Source: CANJSG01 sp038203875
GTDB taxonomy: Bacteria > Verrucomicrobiota > Verrucomicrobiia > Limisphaerales > CANJSG01
Direction: 5' to 3'
Length of the DNA: 32,775 nt
Assembly: GCA_038203875.1 (NCBI GenBank)
Contig: JBBRDN010000025.1
Span: forward strand, 1 to 32,775
Shown piece by piece: positions 1-7,453 of the stretch. A program made the position numbers and the translations under genes. Numbering within the stretch: position 1 is the first letter of the stretch; each line of letters starts with the position of its first letter. Under the pieces are notes generated by a model that made no database searches, was not told the origin of the DNA, and saw only the letters and a program-made list of their open reading frames with translations.

Positions 1-91
1 AGCGCCGCGGCTAAGCAATGCATTCCGTAGGCTGGCCGATGCCCCGATTCAGCGCAACCGGATGAAGATTCCAGCGTCGGTGAAGATTGAA

Positions 92-643
92 TCATTTCTT
101 GGCAGGAGAAGACTTCTTCAGTTCGACGAGCTTCGCCTTCAACTGGTCGAAGGAGAACCGGTCACCGTTGTTCTTGCCGACATACCGGAAGACTTCCTTC
201 CCGTCTGGCCCAAGCAGGACGAGGGCGGGAAAGTGGACGACCTGGCCATGGAACTGGTAGCCGTCTGGAATGCCGTAGGCCTTGGCCAACGCCGCATCCG
301 CGTCCCTGTAGATTGGCGATTCCTTGGCGATGTCGCGGGCCCATTTCTTGATCTCGTCGTCGGTATCGGGCTTGAGGAAGACCTGCGTGACCTCCGGCAA
401 CACGGGAGCCTTTTCCAGATACGTGTGCGTGTGGCGTAGGCAGATGGGGCACTCGGTCTTGAGGAGGAAATGAAGCGCCACATATTTGCCCTTGGCCGAC
501 GAAAGTTTGAAGGCCTTGCCGCCAATTGCCGAAGGAACGGAGAAATCTTTGGGCGCATCCGCCGCTCGTGCGGTGAAAACGGTCATGCCAACCACCAGCG
601 CGGCAGCCACAGCGCGAAGCTCAACAGATCGAAATGGGTTCAT
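92..643 (-). CDS. Secreted thioredoxin-like (redoxin/AhpC-TSA) protein
   Basis: Predicted 183-residue exported thiol-disulfide protein. Residues 1-27 form a signal peptide (Arg at 5 and 10, Ala/Val-rich core, ARA-AD cleavage). The rest looks like a thioredoxin fold: a strand ending in a CPIC motif (C65, C68), a cis-Pro-like HFPALVLL segment, and the LGPDGKEVFRYVG strand typical of TlpA/AhpC-TSA proteins. The CxxC pair suggests a dithiol redox role in the periplasm; the substrate is unknown. The reading frame extends upstream to 685, but the ATG at 643 gives a proper signal peptide, so I chose it. No Shine-Dalgarno site is visible. It stands alone, divergent from the PEP-CTERM gene. Family assignment is fairly sure; oxidase versus peroxidase activity is not. 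Confidence 0.8.
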   Translation of the reverse strand: MNPFRSVELRAVAAALVVGMTVFTARAADAPKDFSVPSAIGGKAFKLSSAKGKYVALHFLLKTECPICLRHTHTYLEKAPVLPEVTQVFLKPDTDDEIKKWARDIAKESPIYRDADAALAKAYGIPDGYQFHGQVVHFPALVLLGPDGKEVFRYVGKNNGDRFSFDQLKAKLVELKKSSPAKK

Positions 644-917
644 ACGCAAGGTTGGAGACGCCGACACCCGCTTTATTCCCGCCAAAAAGACTCCGAGTCG
701 GACAGACAGGTGCTCGAGGCCGCCAAAGACCCGCCGGAGAGTAGGCGGTTCTTGGAGCCCGGTCCGTGATCACGTCGGCCCTTCCATTCGCAAACTTGAA
801 AACGAAATCCCGCGCCTGAGGGGCTGAAGCTCTCTTGAAACGGCGGAATCGTCGGTCGCAACGCCGTCGATTCGCACAGCTCGGAACGGAACGCAACCAG
901 CACCGCTTCGGGACAGA
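644..917. other. Divergent intergenic region, no gene recognised
   Basis: 274 bp lie between the divergent redoxin and PEP-CTERM genes. Short open frames exist on both strands, but none has a convincing start, composition or family resemblance. Promoters for both genes should lie here, but no clear -35/-10 pair or operator was found. Confidence 0.4.
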
Positions 918-1634
918 ATGTTTACCTTCTTCACCCAAAACGGGGGGCGGCAACTCGCCGGACTCAGCGTCGCCGTGCTCGCGACCGGGATGACCCACAA
1001 CGCTTCCGGCGCCGTCATGACTTTGGACTACATCAGATCCTTCGAGACTGGCGGGGCGCTGCCCACCGCGGGCTCAGGTCCCTATTTGAGGGCGACGCTG
1101 ACGGATTCCGGAGCCGGTGGCACATCGGTCGTATTTCAGCTCCAGGTCTTCAACATGACTTCGGCCTCGGGAGACCATCTCAAGAAATGGGCGTTCAACC
1201 TGACCGGGGACCAGGCCAAACTCGATTCCCTCCAGATCAAGGCCAACAGCTTCCAGGTCCTTGCCGGCTCGGTCTCGGCTCCATTTTTGGAGAGACCCGC
1301 CAGCAACCTGGGTGGTGGCAACCCCGACTTCGACTTCGACTTCGACTTCGGAAACCAGAACTTCCAGGAAAACGAGTCCGTGAAGGTCACCCTGCAGCGT
1401 TCGGGCAACGGCCTCCTATCGATCTCCGACTTCCTTCAGACCTCAAGCACCCAACAGGGCTGGTTCTACTCCGGCGTCTTCGCGGCCGGCGATTGCAACA
1501 GCTACCATCTCGCCGGCGAAATCCGGCCGGTGCCCGAGGCCGCAACGGTCGGCTTCGGATCCGCCCTCCTGACGGGAACCGTTCTCCTCGAAGTTCGTCG
1601 CCGGCAAAAGCGGGGACCCCAGCCGGTGGCATGA
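918..1634 (+). CDS. PEP-CTERM sorting-domain protein, otherwise unknown
   Basis: 238-residue protein with a signal peptide (about 1-32, ending NASGA) and a C-terminal exosortase signal. The tail begins with V-P-E at about 205-207, continues through a hydrophobic stretch (VGFGSALLTGTVLL), and ends in a basic cluster RRRQKR. This is the tripartite PEP-CTERM architecture, so the protein is probably exported, cleaved and attached to exopolysaccharide or the outer surface (family knowledge). The middle is Gly/Ser/Thr/Asn-rich, as in beta-sandwich surface proteins. A run of Asp-Phe dipeptides (about 137-144) is encoded by a perfect hexanucleotide repeat. No exosortase gene lies in the window. The specific function is unknown. 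Confidence 0.75.
   Translation: MFTFFTQNGGRQLAGLSVAVLATGMTHNASGAVMTLDYIRSFETGGALPTAGSGPYLRATLTDSGAGGTSVVFQLQVFNMTSASGDHLKKWAFNLTGDQAKLDSLQIKANSFQVLAGSVSAPFLERPASNLGGGNPDFDFDFDFGNQNFQENESVKVTLQRSGNGLLSISDFLQTSSTQQGWFYSGVFAAGDCNSYHLAGEIRPVPEAATVGFGSALLTGTVLLEVRRRQKRGPQPVA
1326..1349 (+). repeat. GACTTC x4 hexanucleotide tandem repeat
   Basis: Four perfect GACTTC copies inside the PEP-CTERM gene encode alternating Asp-Phe. Copy-number change would stay in frame and lengthen or shorten the acidic/aromatic strand. Confidence 0.9.
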
Positions 1635-1900
1635 AGGACTCAATTGAGAGCAATCGGTCCAGCGAACTGATTGCCGGCCATGCCGCAAGTTCACCGTGTC
1701 GGGGCAGCCGACCCTTCGACCCACGCGCAGTGTTCCAAGAACGTTGGCGCATGCTGACGGTTCCAGACGAGACGTCTTCCAATTTGGGGAACCCGGGCCC
1801 AGCTCGGGCGAGAGGTCGTGACCGTAGCTAAGCGGCTGTCTGGTCCGTGGTCGGGAGTTACGCCATCGCGTTCGGCGAAGACGGTTTCCAGCCGGCTCCA
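1635..1900. other. Non-coding stretch, nothing recognised
   Basis: 266 bp between the PEP-CTERM stop and the sigma-factor remnant. It contains a small palindrome CTCAATTGAG near 1638 and no convincing gene. It may include further decayed sigma-factor sequence: the frame continuing the remnant stays open for some distance on the minus strand, but I cannot align it with confidence. Confidence 0.35.
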
Positions 1901-2158
1901 CTACGATGGGCACGAATTGATGGCGTGCAGTTCCATGGCGGTCCTTTCGAGGGCGTTGCGCCTGGTCTCGCGACGGATGCCGTCAACGGGGTTCCGCCGT
2001 GAGGCTTCTCAGAGCCGGGCGGCGAGCTGGGGCAGCCGGACCTGACGGAGCGCGGCCGAGTGGGCCAGCGTGACGTGTCGCCGGACGATCTCCGAGAAGG
2101 CTTCCTCCGACCGTTCCCGCCGGTATCGCTGCAAGAGATCAACGTCCGATTCGCTCAT
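1901..2158 (-). pseudogene. ECF-type RNA polymerase sigma factor, decayed remnant
   Basis: From the ATG at 2158 the minus strand encodes 49 residues matching the start of verrucomicrobial ECF sigma factors (MSESDVDLLQRYRRERSEEA, then an AFSEIVRRHV-like helix and SAALRQV of region 2). A stop follows at 2009-2011. In the same frame after the stop, the sequence reads VDGIRRETRRNALERTAMEL, which resembles the segment after region 2.4 (normally like AIDVVRRESRRQLREQ). A second stop is at 1901-1903. The stretch normally lying between these pieces is missing. Regions 3-4, including the -35-binding helix-turn-helix, are absent. I infer an internal deletion plus stop codons; it cannot make a working sigma factor. 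Confidence 0.7.
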
Positions 2159-2312
2159 CTGCCTGTATCCATCGCCGCCGACCGGCGGAATCCGACAAAC
2201 AATCCGGGACGGGTCTTCTTGCCGCAAGCAACCGTCCGCCAAGTTCCCCTTTCCTTCCGGCAATTCTGTCTGGAAGACTCCCAGCACAGACTCCAACCCC
2301 GTTCCCACTACC

Positions 2313-3437
2313 ATGATCCGTTCAACTATTTCTGTTATCGCCCTGACTGCCGCGATGGTGGCTCTGCCGGCCCACGCCCATGAGGTGACCGGCGACAAGT
2401 CCCACGACCACGAAGCCACCGAGGTGACGCCTCTGGCGTTCGCCTTGGAAAAAAAGGGGCCGGTCCGTGCGCCCAAGGCCATCAAGGCTGAACCCGGCCT
2501 CAAGGTCACGGGGCAGGGCTTCTGGAAGTTCGTGGCCGCGCCCGAGCTCGTCCCCGTTCCCGCCGAGGCGCAGTCGAAGGTCAAACCCGCCCACGGCACG
2601 CTGATCGTCGACAAGGAAACCGACACGGTCTACTGGGGCCTCCAGCAGGTCGGCTGGGTCGCCTTCAGCAACAAGTTGACGCAGTCCTCGATCGTCCAGG
2701 GCGATCCCGTCATGGCGAAGGGCAACCTGCATGGCGCGGACATCCTTCCGCGCAAAGGCAAACGCCCGCTCATCGCCGCGGCGGACAACACGACGGGCCA
2801 GATTTTCCTGACCGACACCTCGTTCCAGAAAGCCGAGATCCTGCGCATCCCTGAAGGCCAGCCCTACGCGGACAAGAAGGGTTTCGCCCCGACGGATGTC
2901 GCTTTCGTCGGCGAGAACCAGCTCTGGGTGACGGACGGCTACGGCAAGGCGTGGTTCATGCCGGCTTCGGTTTCGCCCCTGAAATATGAGGAGAAGTATT
3001 TCGGCGGTAAGAAATTCTCCGGCACTCCCCACGGCATCACCTACGATCCGCGCGACAATTCCCTGCTGGTCTCGGCCCGTCCCGAGGGGTTGGTGAAACG
3101 CTTCGACCTGAAGCATGAGCACGTCCATGACATCGAAGGCCTGCCACCTGGCAGCATCGTCTGCGATGTGGATCTCTGGGGCGACTACGCGTTGGCTCCC
3201 TGCCTCGACGGCCCGGGCAAGACCAGCGGACCGATCTACATCATCAACCTCAAGAAGAGGACGGTTGTCTCCACGCTCAAGGTGAAGGACGACCTCGGCT
3301 ACGATCTCGCGCTGCACATCCACGACGCCTGCTGGTATGTCACGGGCAAGGGCGCGAAGCAGGAAGTCTACGTGCTCTTCACCAACTGGAACCCCGGCGG
3401 CATCGGCGCGATCAAGCTGGTGAACATTCCCGACTGA
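2313..3437 (+). CDS. Secreted predicted beta-propeller protein, function unknown
   Basis: 374-residue exported protein. The frame is open from 2070, but the ATG at 2313 starts a good signal peptide (about 1-22, ending PAHA), so I chose it. The mature N-terminus is His-rich (HEVTGDKSHDHEA), a possible metal-binding segment. The body has repeated strand-turn-strand units with aromatic/Gly-Asp motifs (VTDGYGKAWF, HGITYDPRDNSLLVSARPEG, VCDVDLWGDYALAPC), typical of NHL/SMP-30-like propellers. No catalytic motif was recognised. Cys residues in the later repeats may form disulfides. It is a single gene: a strong terminator follows 20 bp after the stop, and upstream is the sigma remnant on the opposite strand. 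The fold is inferred from pattern only. Confidence 0.7.
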   Translation: MIRSTISVIALTAAMVALPAHAHEVTGDKSHDHEATEVTPLAFALEKKGPVRAPKAIKAEPGLKVTGQGFWKFVAAPELVPVPAEAQSKVKPAHGTLIVDKETDTVYWGLQQVGWVAFSNKLTQSSIVQGDPVMAKGNLHGADILPRKGKRPLIAAADNTTGQIFLTDTSFQKAEILRIPEGQPYADKKGFAPTDVAFVGENQLWVTDGYGKAWFMPASVSPLKYEEKYFGGKKFSGTPHGITYDPRDNSLLVSARPEGLVKRFDLKHEHVHDIEGLPPGSIVCDVDLWGDYALAPCLDGPGKTSGPIYIINLKKRTVVSTLKVKDDLGYDLALHIHDACWYVTGKGAKQEVYVLFTNWNPGGIGAIKLVNIPD

Positions 3438-3457
3438 CCGGGCTAACCATCGATCTT

Positions 3458-3493
3458 CAACGCCCGCGGCTCCGGCTGCGGGCGTTGTTCTTT
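3458..3493 (+). terminator. Rho-independent terminator after the propeller gene
   Basis: Perfect 10-bp stem (CAACGCCCGC at 3458-3467 pairing with 3478-3487), 10-nt loop, then TTCTTT. It sits 20 bp after the stop at 3437 and separates this gene from the protease. Confidence 0.85.
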
Positions 3494-3581
3494 ATGGCTG
3501 AAATGGCCGGTGGCGGTCACGCCGCGGAGGGCGTTTCACTTGAGGGCTTAACCGAATCCGCATCCGGTGCCACAGTGCATC

Positions 3582-6500
3582 ATGGGTCTGCGAATCCGTC
3601 TCTTCGTTCTCGCACCACTCCTGTGCTGCGTGGCTGTCCCGGTTCGGGCGGTTTCTACATCGGCTCCGGACGAAATGCTGGTCTTCGCGGTGCTGACCAA
3701 CGAACCGACGGCGCGAGTTTGGGTCACCGATCGTTCCCCGTCGGAGATGATGGCGAGGGTCGCGGCGATCAAGACGGAACAGGATTCCGTCACCGCCCAA
3801 GCCGCTTCGCTGGGGGCCAAGGAGGAAGGGCGTTTCCATCGGTTGATCAACGCGATCCGCTTCCGTGTTCCGCGCGCTTCGGTTGAAAGGCTCGCGGCGA
3901 TTCCCGGTGTCGCGAGGGTGGAGGCGGTGAAGAGCCATTGGCCCCAAACCTCCACGAGCGTTCCGTGGATCGGCGCCGCGTCGGCCTGGAGCAGCGTGGC
4001 GACCAACCTCGACGGACGCGGCATCCGCGTCGGCGTCATCGATTCCGGAATCGACTACACCCACGCGAACTTCGGTGGCGCCGGCACACCCGCCGCCTAC
4101 TCGGCGAACAACTCCACCAAGATCGAGCCGGGCAGTTTTCCCACGGCCAAAGTCGTCGGCGGCCATGACTTCGTCGGCGATTCGTATAACGGAAGCGGTG
4201 GCGCGACTCCGGACGATGACCCGCTAGACTGCTCGGGCAACGGACATGGTTCCCACGTGGCCGGCATCATCGCGGGCATCGGGGTGCTGACAAACGGCGC
4301 GGCCTACAGCGGAAGCTACACGCAGGGAATGGACTTCGCGCAGTTCGGCATCGGTCCCGGCGTGGCGCCGAGGGCGCTGCTCTATGCCCTGAAGGTTTTC
4401 GGCTGCTCGGGATCGACGACGTATGTCCTCGACGCGCTGGAGTGGGCGAGCGATCCGAACGGCGACAACGACCTCTCCGACCGGTTGGACGTGGTGAACC
4501 TGTCGCTGGGAAGTCCCTTCGGTCTCAACAGCCTGCCGGACGCGGAGAATCTCGCGATCAACAACCTCGCGGAGCTCGGCTGCATTCCGGTCATCGCCGC
4601 CGGCAACAGCGGGAACACCCACTTCATCGTCGGTTCCCCCGGTGCGGCCGAAAAAGGGATCTGCGTGGCGAACTCTTTCGACGGCGGGGCCACGTCGATC
4701 GGTCTCGGCGTCGTTTCGCCGGCATCGATCGCCGGCAACTACGGCGCGGTGGAAGGCGCTTTTACGAAGCAGTTGACGAACTCCGGGCCGGTGCAGGCCG
4801 GCGTGGTCTACGTGGATCCGGCGCAGGCATGCGGTCCGTTGGTCAACGCGGCTGCGTTGAACGGGAAGATCGCGCTGATCGACCGTGGTTCCTGTTTCTT
4901 CGTCGACAAGGTCCGCCTTGTCCAAGGCGTTGGAGCCGTCGCGGTGGTCATGGTCAACAACGTTCCCGGCGAACCAATCGTGATGGGCGGGACCGGCGAC
5001 ACGAGCGACATCGTGATCCCCGGCGTTATGATCACCCTGGCCAACGGCGCGACCATCAAGGCGAGGCTTGCCGAAAACCCGGTGCTCCGTCTCTCCGTCG
5101 ACACGGTCATCGCGCGACCCGATCTGGCCGACCAGCTCAACGACAGCAGCTCGCGCGGCCCTTCGGCACCGGCGGGCCTTCTCAAGCCGGACATCTCCGC
5201 TCCCGGGAGCGGCATCGTTTCCACGAAGGCCGGCAGCGGTGCGGCCGGCGTGGCGCAGACGGGCACGTCGATGGCGGCGCCGCACGTGGCCGGCGCGGCG
5301 GCTCTGATGCGCCAAATGCGACCGCAGTGGTCGGCCGCGCAGGTCAAGGCGGCCTTGATGAACACGGCCACCGCGATGCGGGACGGATCCGGCGTGGCGT
5401 ATCCGGAATCGAGGATCGGCGCAGGCCAGTTGAACGTGGGCAATGCGGTGAGGACGGGAGTCACCGCGTTCTCCGACGGCAAAGAGGCCCTTGTGTCCGT
5501 CAACCTCGGTCTCCTGCAACTGACCAACCGGACTGAGTTCGACCAGTTCATCCGGCTGACAAACCATGGCAACGCCTCGGTCACGCTGTCGCTATCGGCG
5601 ACCAACACGTCGCCGGGCCCGGCTGTGGTGATCACCCCGCTCAACAGCCCGGTCACGATTCCTGCCGGTGGAACAGCGGTGGCGCAGTTCCGGTTCGCCT
5701 TCGAACCCTCGCTGCTTCCGCCGGCCAACGACGCCACAAGCACAAACCAGCTCAGCGGCCGACCGCGCCGATTCCTTCCGGAAACCTCAGGCGGACTGTG
5801 GTTCCACGCCGGCGACGTGCCCCTGCATGTTCCGTTCTACGGCTCGATCCGAGCCGCCGCGAGCTATGGAGTCGTGGCGACCAACATCGGCCTGCCGCTG
5901 GCGGCGATGAATCCGGCGGTGACGCTCCCCCAGTGGGGTGCCAGCGCCCTGACGAATGCGCTCGTCTCGGTCTTCCAGTTGGGCGCCACGATGTCCGCCT
6001 TCGGCCAGGATGTGGCGAACGCAGGAGTGGATCTCATTGCGGTTGGTGCCGCGAGCGACGTGCCCCGCCAAGGTGCCTATGCCGACAGCACGGTGTTCTT
6101 CGGCCTCGCGGTGTCCGGCGTATTCACCACGCCGCAGCGCGGGATGGCGAAGTTCGAAGTGCTGGTCGATTCGAACCGCGACGGCTCAGACGACTATTCC
6201 GTCGTCGCCGGCAGCGCGGGAGATTTTAAGAGCGCATCCGAACTCAACACCTCCGGGTCGGCCAACGACGTCCTGCTCGTCATTGTGCGGAACCTGTCAT
6301 CCGGCACCTACACGACGAACGCCTACGTGAACGCATTCTCCGACGCACGCGACGGGGTGCCCTACGCAAACAGCGTGCTGGTATTGCCCGTGAGCGCTCC
6401 GCTGATCGGACTCGGCGCCGGGATCAGCCGGTTCAACTACCGCATTCGCGGCACGGGCCCGGAACAAAGCCCAAGCCCGGCCAGCAAGACGTCGACGACG

Positions 6501-7094
6501 GCGACCTACGATGCGATGCGGCCTCTGGTGGACACCGCCATTGGCGGGATTGCCAACACTCCATTCTTCGCCGATGGCGCTCCCCTGTCGCTCACGGTGA
6601 TTCGCAGCAACGCGGCCCTTCATGGGATCAGCCCCGTGGGCACGGCCAGCGCATTGGTGCTGCATCATCACAACGTTTTCGGAAAGCGGGCGGAGGTCGT
6701 CCAACTCCAACTCGGCACCGATGACGCGGACGCGGATGGATTGCCGGACGCGTGGGAGTTGGCCGCCCTCGGCACGATGACGCGGACGGGTAGCGAAGAC
6801 ACCGACGGTGATGGGGCGTCGAACCGGGACGAGTTCGTGGCTGGAACCGACCCGCTGGGAAACACGTCAGTCCTCCGGCTGCGAACGACCATCGATTGGA
6901 GCGGGCCATTGCCACTCCAACGCGTCAACTGGACCGGAGTGAGCAACCGGACCTACACGCTCCTGGGCGGAACCACTCTCGGACTGCCTTTGACGAACAT
7001 TCTCCTCGGGCCGATCCCCGCCGTGATCCCCACCAATCAAGTCATCCTGACCAATCCGCCTTCACCCTTGTTCCTTCGTCTCGAAGTGAATTAG
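3582..7094 (+). CDS. Secreted subtilisin-like serine protease (S8 family), multidomain
   Basis: 1170-residue secreted endopeptidase. Signal peptide at 1-23 (ending VRA); an I9-like propeptide follows to about 125. The S8 catalytic domain has Asp154 (VGVIDSGIDYTH), His225 (GHGSHVAGI), the oxyanion Asn in AAGNSGN (about 340), and Ser563 in GTSMAAPHVAGA. A protease-associated (PA) domain is inserted at about 425-490 (GKIALIDRGSCFF). After about 630 come beta-sandwich domains, then two calcium-binding repeats of thrombospondin-3 type (DADADGLPDAWE near 1050, DTDGDGASNRDEF near 1075), and a C-terminal beta domain ending FLRLEVN. The frame opens 15 bp earlier with GTG at 3567; the ATG at 3582 gives the better signal peptide. 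All triad residues are present, so it is probably active in extracellular protein breakdown. Confidence 0.93.
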   Translation: MGLRIRLFVLAPLLCCVAVPVRAVSTSAPDEMLVFAVLTNEPTARVWVTDRSPSEMMARVAAIKTEQDSVTAQAASLGAKEEGRFHRLINAIRFRVPRASVERLAAIPGVARVEAVKSHWPQTSTSVPWIGAASAWSSVATNLDGRGIRVGVIDSGIDYTHANFGGAGTPAAYSANNSTKIEPGSFPTAKVVGGHDFVGDSYNGSGGATPDDDPLDCSGNGHGSHVAGIIAGIGVLTNGAAYSGSYTQGMDFAQFGIGPGVAPRALLYALKVFGCSGSTTYVLDALEWASDPNGDNDLSDRLDVVNLSLGSPFGLNSLPDAENLAINNLAELGCIPVIAAGNSGNTHFIVGSPGAAEKGICVANSFDGGATSIGLGVVSPASIAGNYGAVEGAFTKQLTNSGPVQAGVVYVDPAQACGPLVNAAALNGKIALIDRGSCFFVDKVRLVQGVGAVAVVMVNNVPGEPIVMGGTGDTSDIVIPGVMITLANGATIKARLAENPVLRLSVDTVIARPDLADQLNDSSSRGPSAPAGLLKPDISAPGSGIVSTKAGSGAAGVAQTGTSMAAPHVAGAAALMRQMRPQWSAAQVKAALMNTATAMRDGSGVAYPESRIGAGQLNVGNAVRTGVTAFSDGKEALVSVNLGLLQLTNRTEFDQFIRLTNHGNASVTLSLSATNTSPGPAVVITPLNSPVTIPAGGTAVAQFRFAFEPSLLPPANDATSTNQLSGRPRRFLPETSGGLWFHAGDVPLHVPFYGSIRAAASYGVVATNIGLPLAAMNPAVTLPQWGASALTNALVSVFQLGATMSAFGQDVANAGVDLIAVGAASDVPRQGAYADSTVFFGLAVSGVFTTPQRGMAKFEVLVDSNRDGSDDYSVVAGSAGDFKSASELNTSGSANDVLLVIVRNLSSGTYTTNAYVNAFSDARDGVPYANSVLVLPVSAPLIGLGAGISRFNYRIRGTGPEQSPSPASKTSTTATYDAMRPLVDTAIGGIANTPFFADGAPLSLTVIRSNAALHGISPVGTASALVLHHHNVFGKRAEVVQLQLGTDDADADGLPDAWELAALGTMTRTGSEDTDGDGASNRDEFVAGTDPLGNTSVLRLRTTIDWSGPLPLQRVNWTGVSNRTYTLLGGTTLGLPLTNILLGPIPAVIPTNQVILTNPPSPLFLRLEVN

Positions 7095-7121
7095 CCCTCA
7101 GATCGATCAAGGCTTCGGGAC

Positions 7122-7161
7122 AAAAAGATGACCCGCCAGCTGCTCATGCTGACGGGTCATC
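7122..7161 (-). terminator. Rho-independent terminator (minus strand) of the small unit
   Basis: The hairpin has a 13-bp stem with one mismatch (7128-7140 with 7148-7160, plus the 7127/7161 pair) and a 7-nt loop. Read on the minus strand, CTTTTTG follows directly, the classic intrinsic terminator form. It lies about 33 nt after the stop of the 37-codon ORF. It may also slow plus-strand transcripts leaving the protease gene, but has no T tract in that direction. Confidence 0.75.
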
Positions 7162-7194
7162 CAACCTGGGTCTGGGCCGCTGACTAGATCGATT

Positions 7195-7308
7195 TCACCT
7201 GGTGCCGTTGATTCCGGAATCGTTGTTCCTGCCGTTGGCGGCGGCCAAGGCAATGGCGATGCCGAGAAGGCCAATCCACGCGCTGAGAGCGAAAACCATC
7301 AAGTGCAT
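7195..7308 (-). CDS. Candidate 37-residue single-span membrane peptide
   Basis: The short ORF starts at ATG 7308 (or 7299) and encodes MHLMVFALSAWIGLLGIAIA, then LAAANGRNNDSGINGTR. Residues 3-23 form one hydrophobic helix, followed by a polar Asn/Gly-rich tail. No family is recognised. Support for a real gene comes from context: a promoter-like element ends about 12 nt upstream of the ATG, a textbook terminator follows on the same strand, and another hairpin separates it from pfp upstream. No Shine-Dalgarno site is visible, and the predicted leader is very short, so translation would be leaderless or start at the second ATG. Alternatively the unit is a small RNA and the ORF is incidental. Confidence 0.45.
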   Translation of the reverse strand: MHLMVFALSAWIGLLGIAIALAAANGRNNDSGINGTR

Positions 7309-7319
7309 ACACCAAATCT

Positions 7320-7335
7320 AGCAGTATAGGTGCCA
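7320..7335 (-). promoter_or_regulatory. Promoter-like element of the small unit (sigma-54-like, or a -10 box)
   Basis: The minus strand reads TGGCACCTATACTGCT. It matches the sigma-54 consensus TGGCACG-N4-TTGCW except at two positions, with correct GG/GC spacing. The same bases contain TATACT (7323-7328), a good sigma-70 -10 box, although no -35 is evident. Both readings put the start of transcription just before the ATG at 7308. Which sigma factor applies cannot be decided from sequence. Confidence 0.4.
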
Positions 7336-7343
7336 GAAGCGAA

Positions 7344-7375
7344 TTACCCCGGAAACCTTTCGGTTTCCGGGGTGA
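7344..7375 (-). terminator. Strong hairpin after the phosphofructokinase gene
   Basis: The stem ACCCCGGAAACC/GGTTTCCGGGGT is a perfect 12 bp (7346-7357 with 7362-7373). It is extended by a wobble and an A-T pair, and has a four-base loop that is GAAA on the minus strand. It lies about 80 nt after the pfp stop. The T tract after it is weak (TAATTC), so it is a probable rather than certain terminator; it could also protect an RNA 3' end. Confidence 0.6.
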
Positions 7376-7453
7376 CATTCGTGAAACGGTGTCTAGATCT
7401 CAGATGCTGTCCCGTCCCGGTGTCCTCAGAGACAGGCAGGCGGGCCGAGTGGG

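Noticed and set aside
2070..2312. N-terminal extension of the propeller protein
   Set aside because: It overlaps the sigma remnant in antisense and would bury the signal peptide.
7184..7378. 64-codon minus-strand frame overlapping the 37-codon ORF
   Set aside because: Arg/His/Gln-rich composition, runs through the pfp hairpin and the promoter element; the 37-codon frame fits a membrane peptide better.
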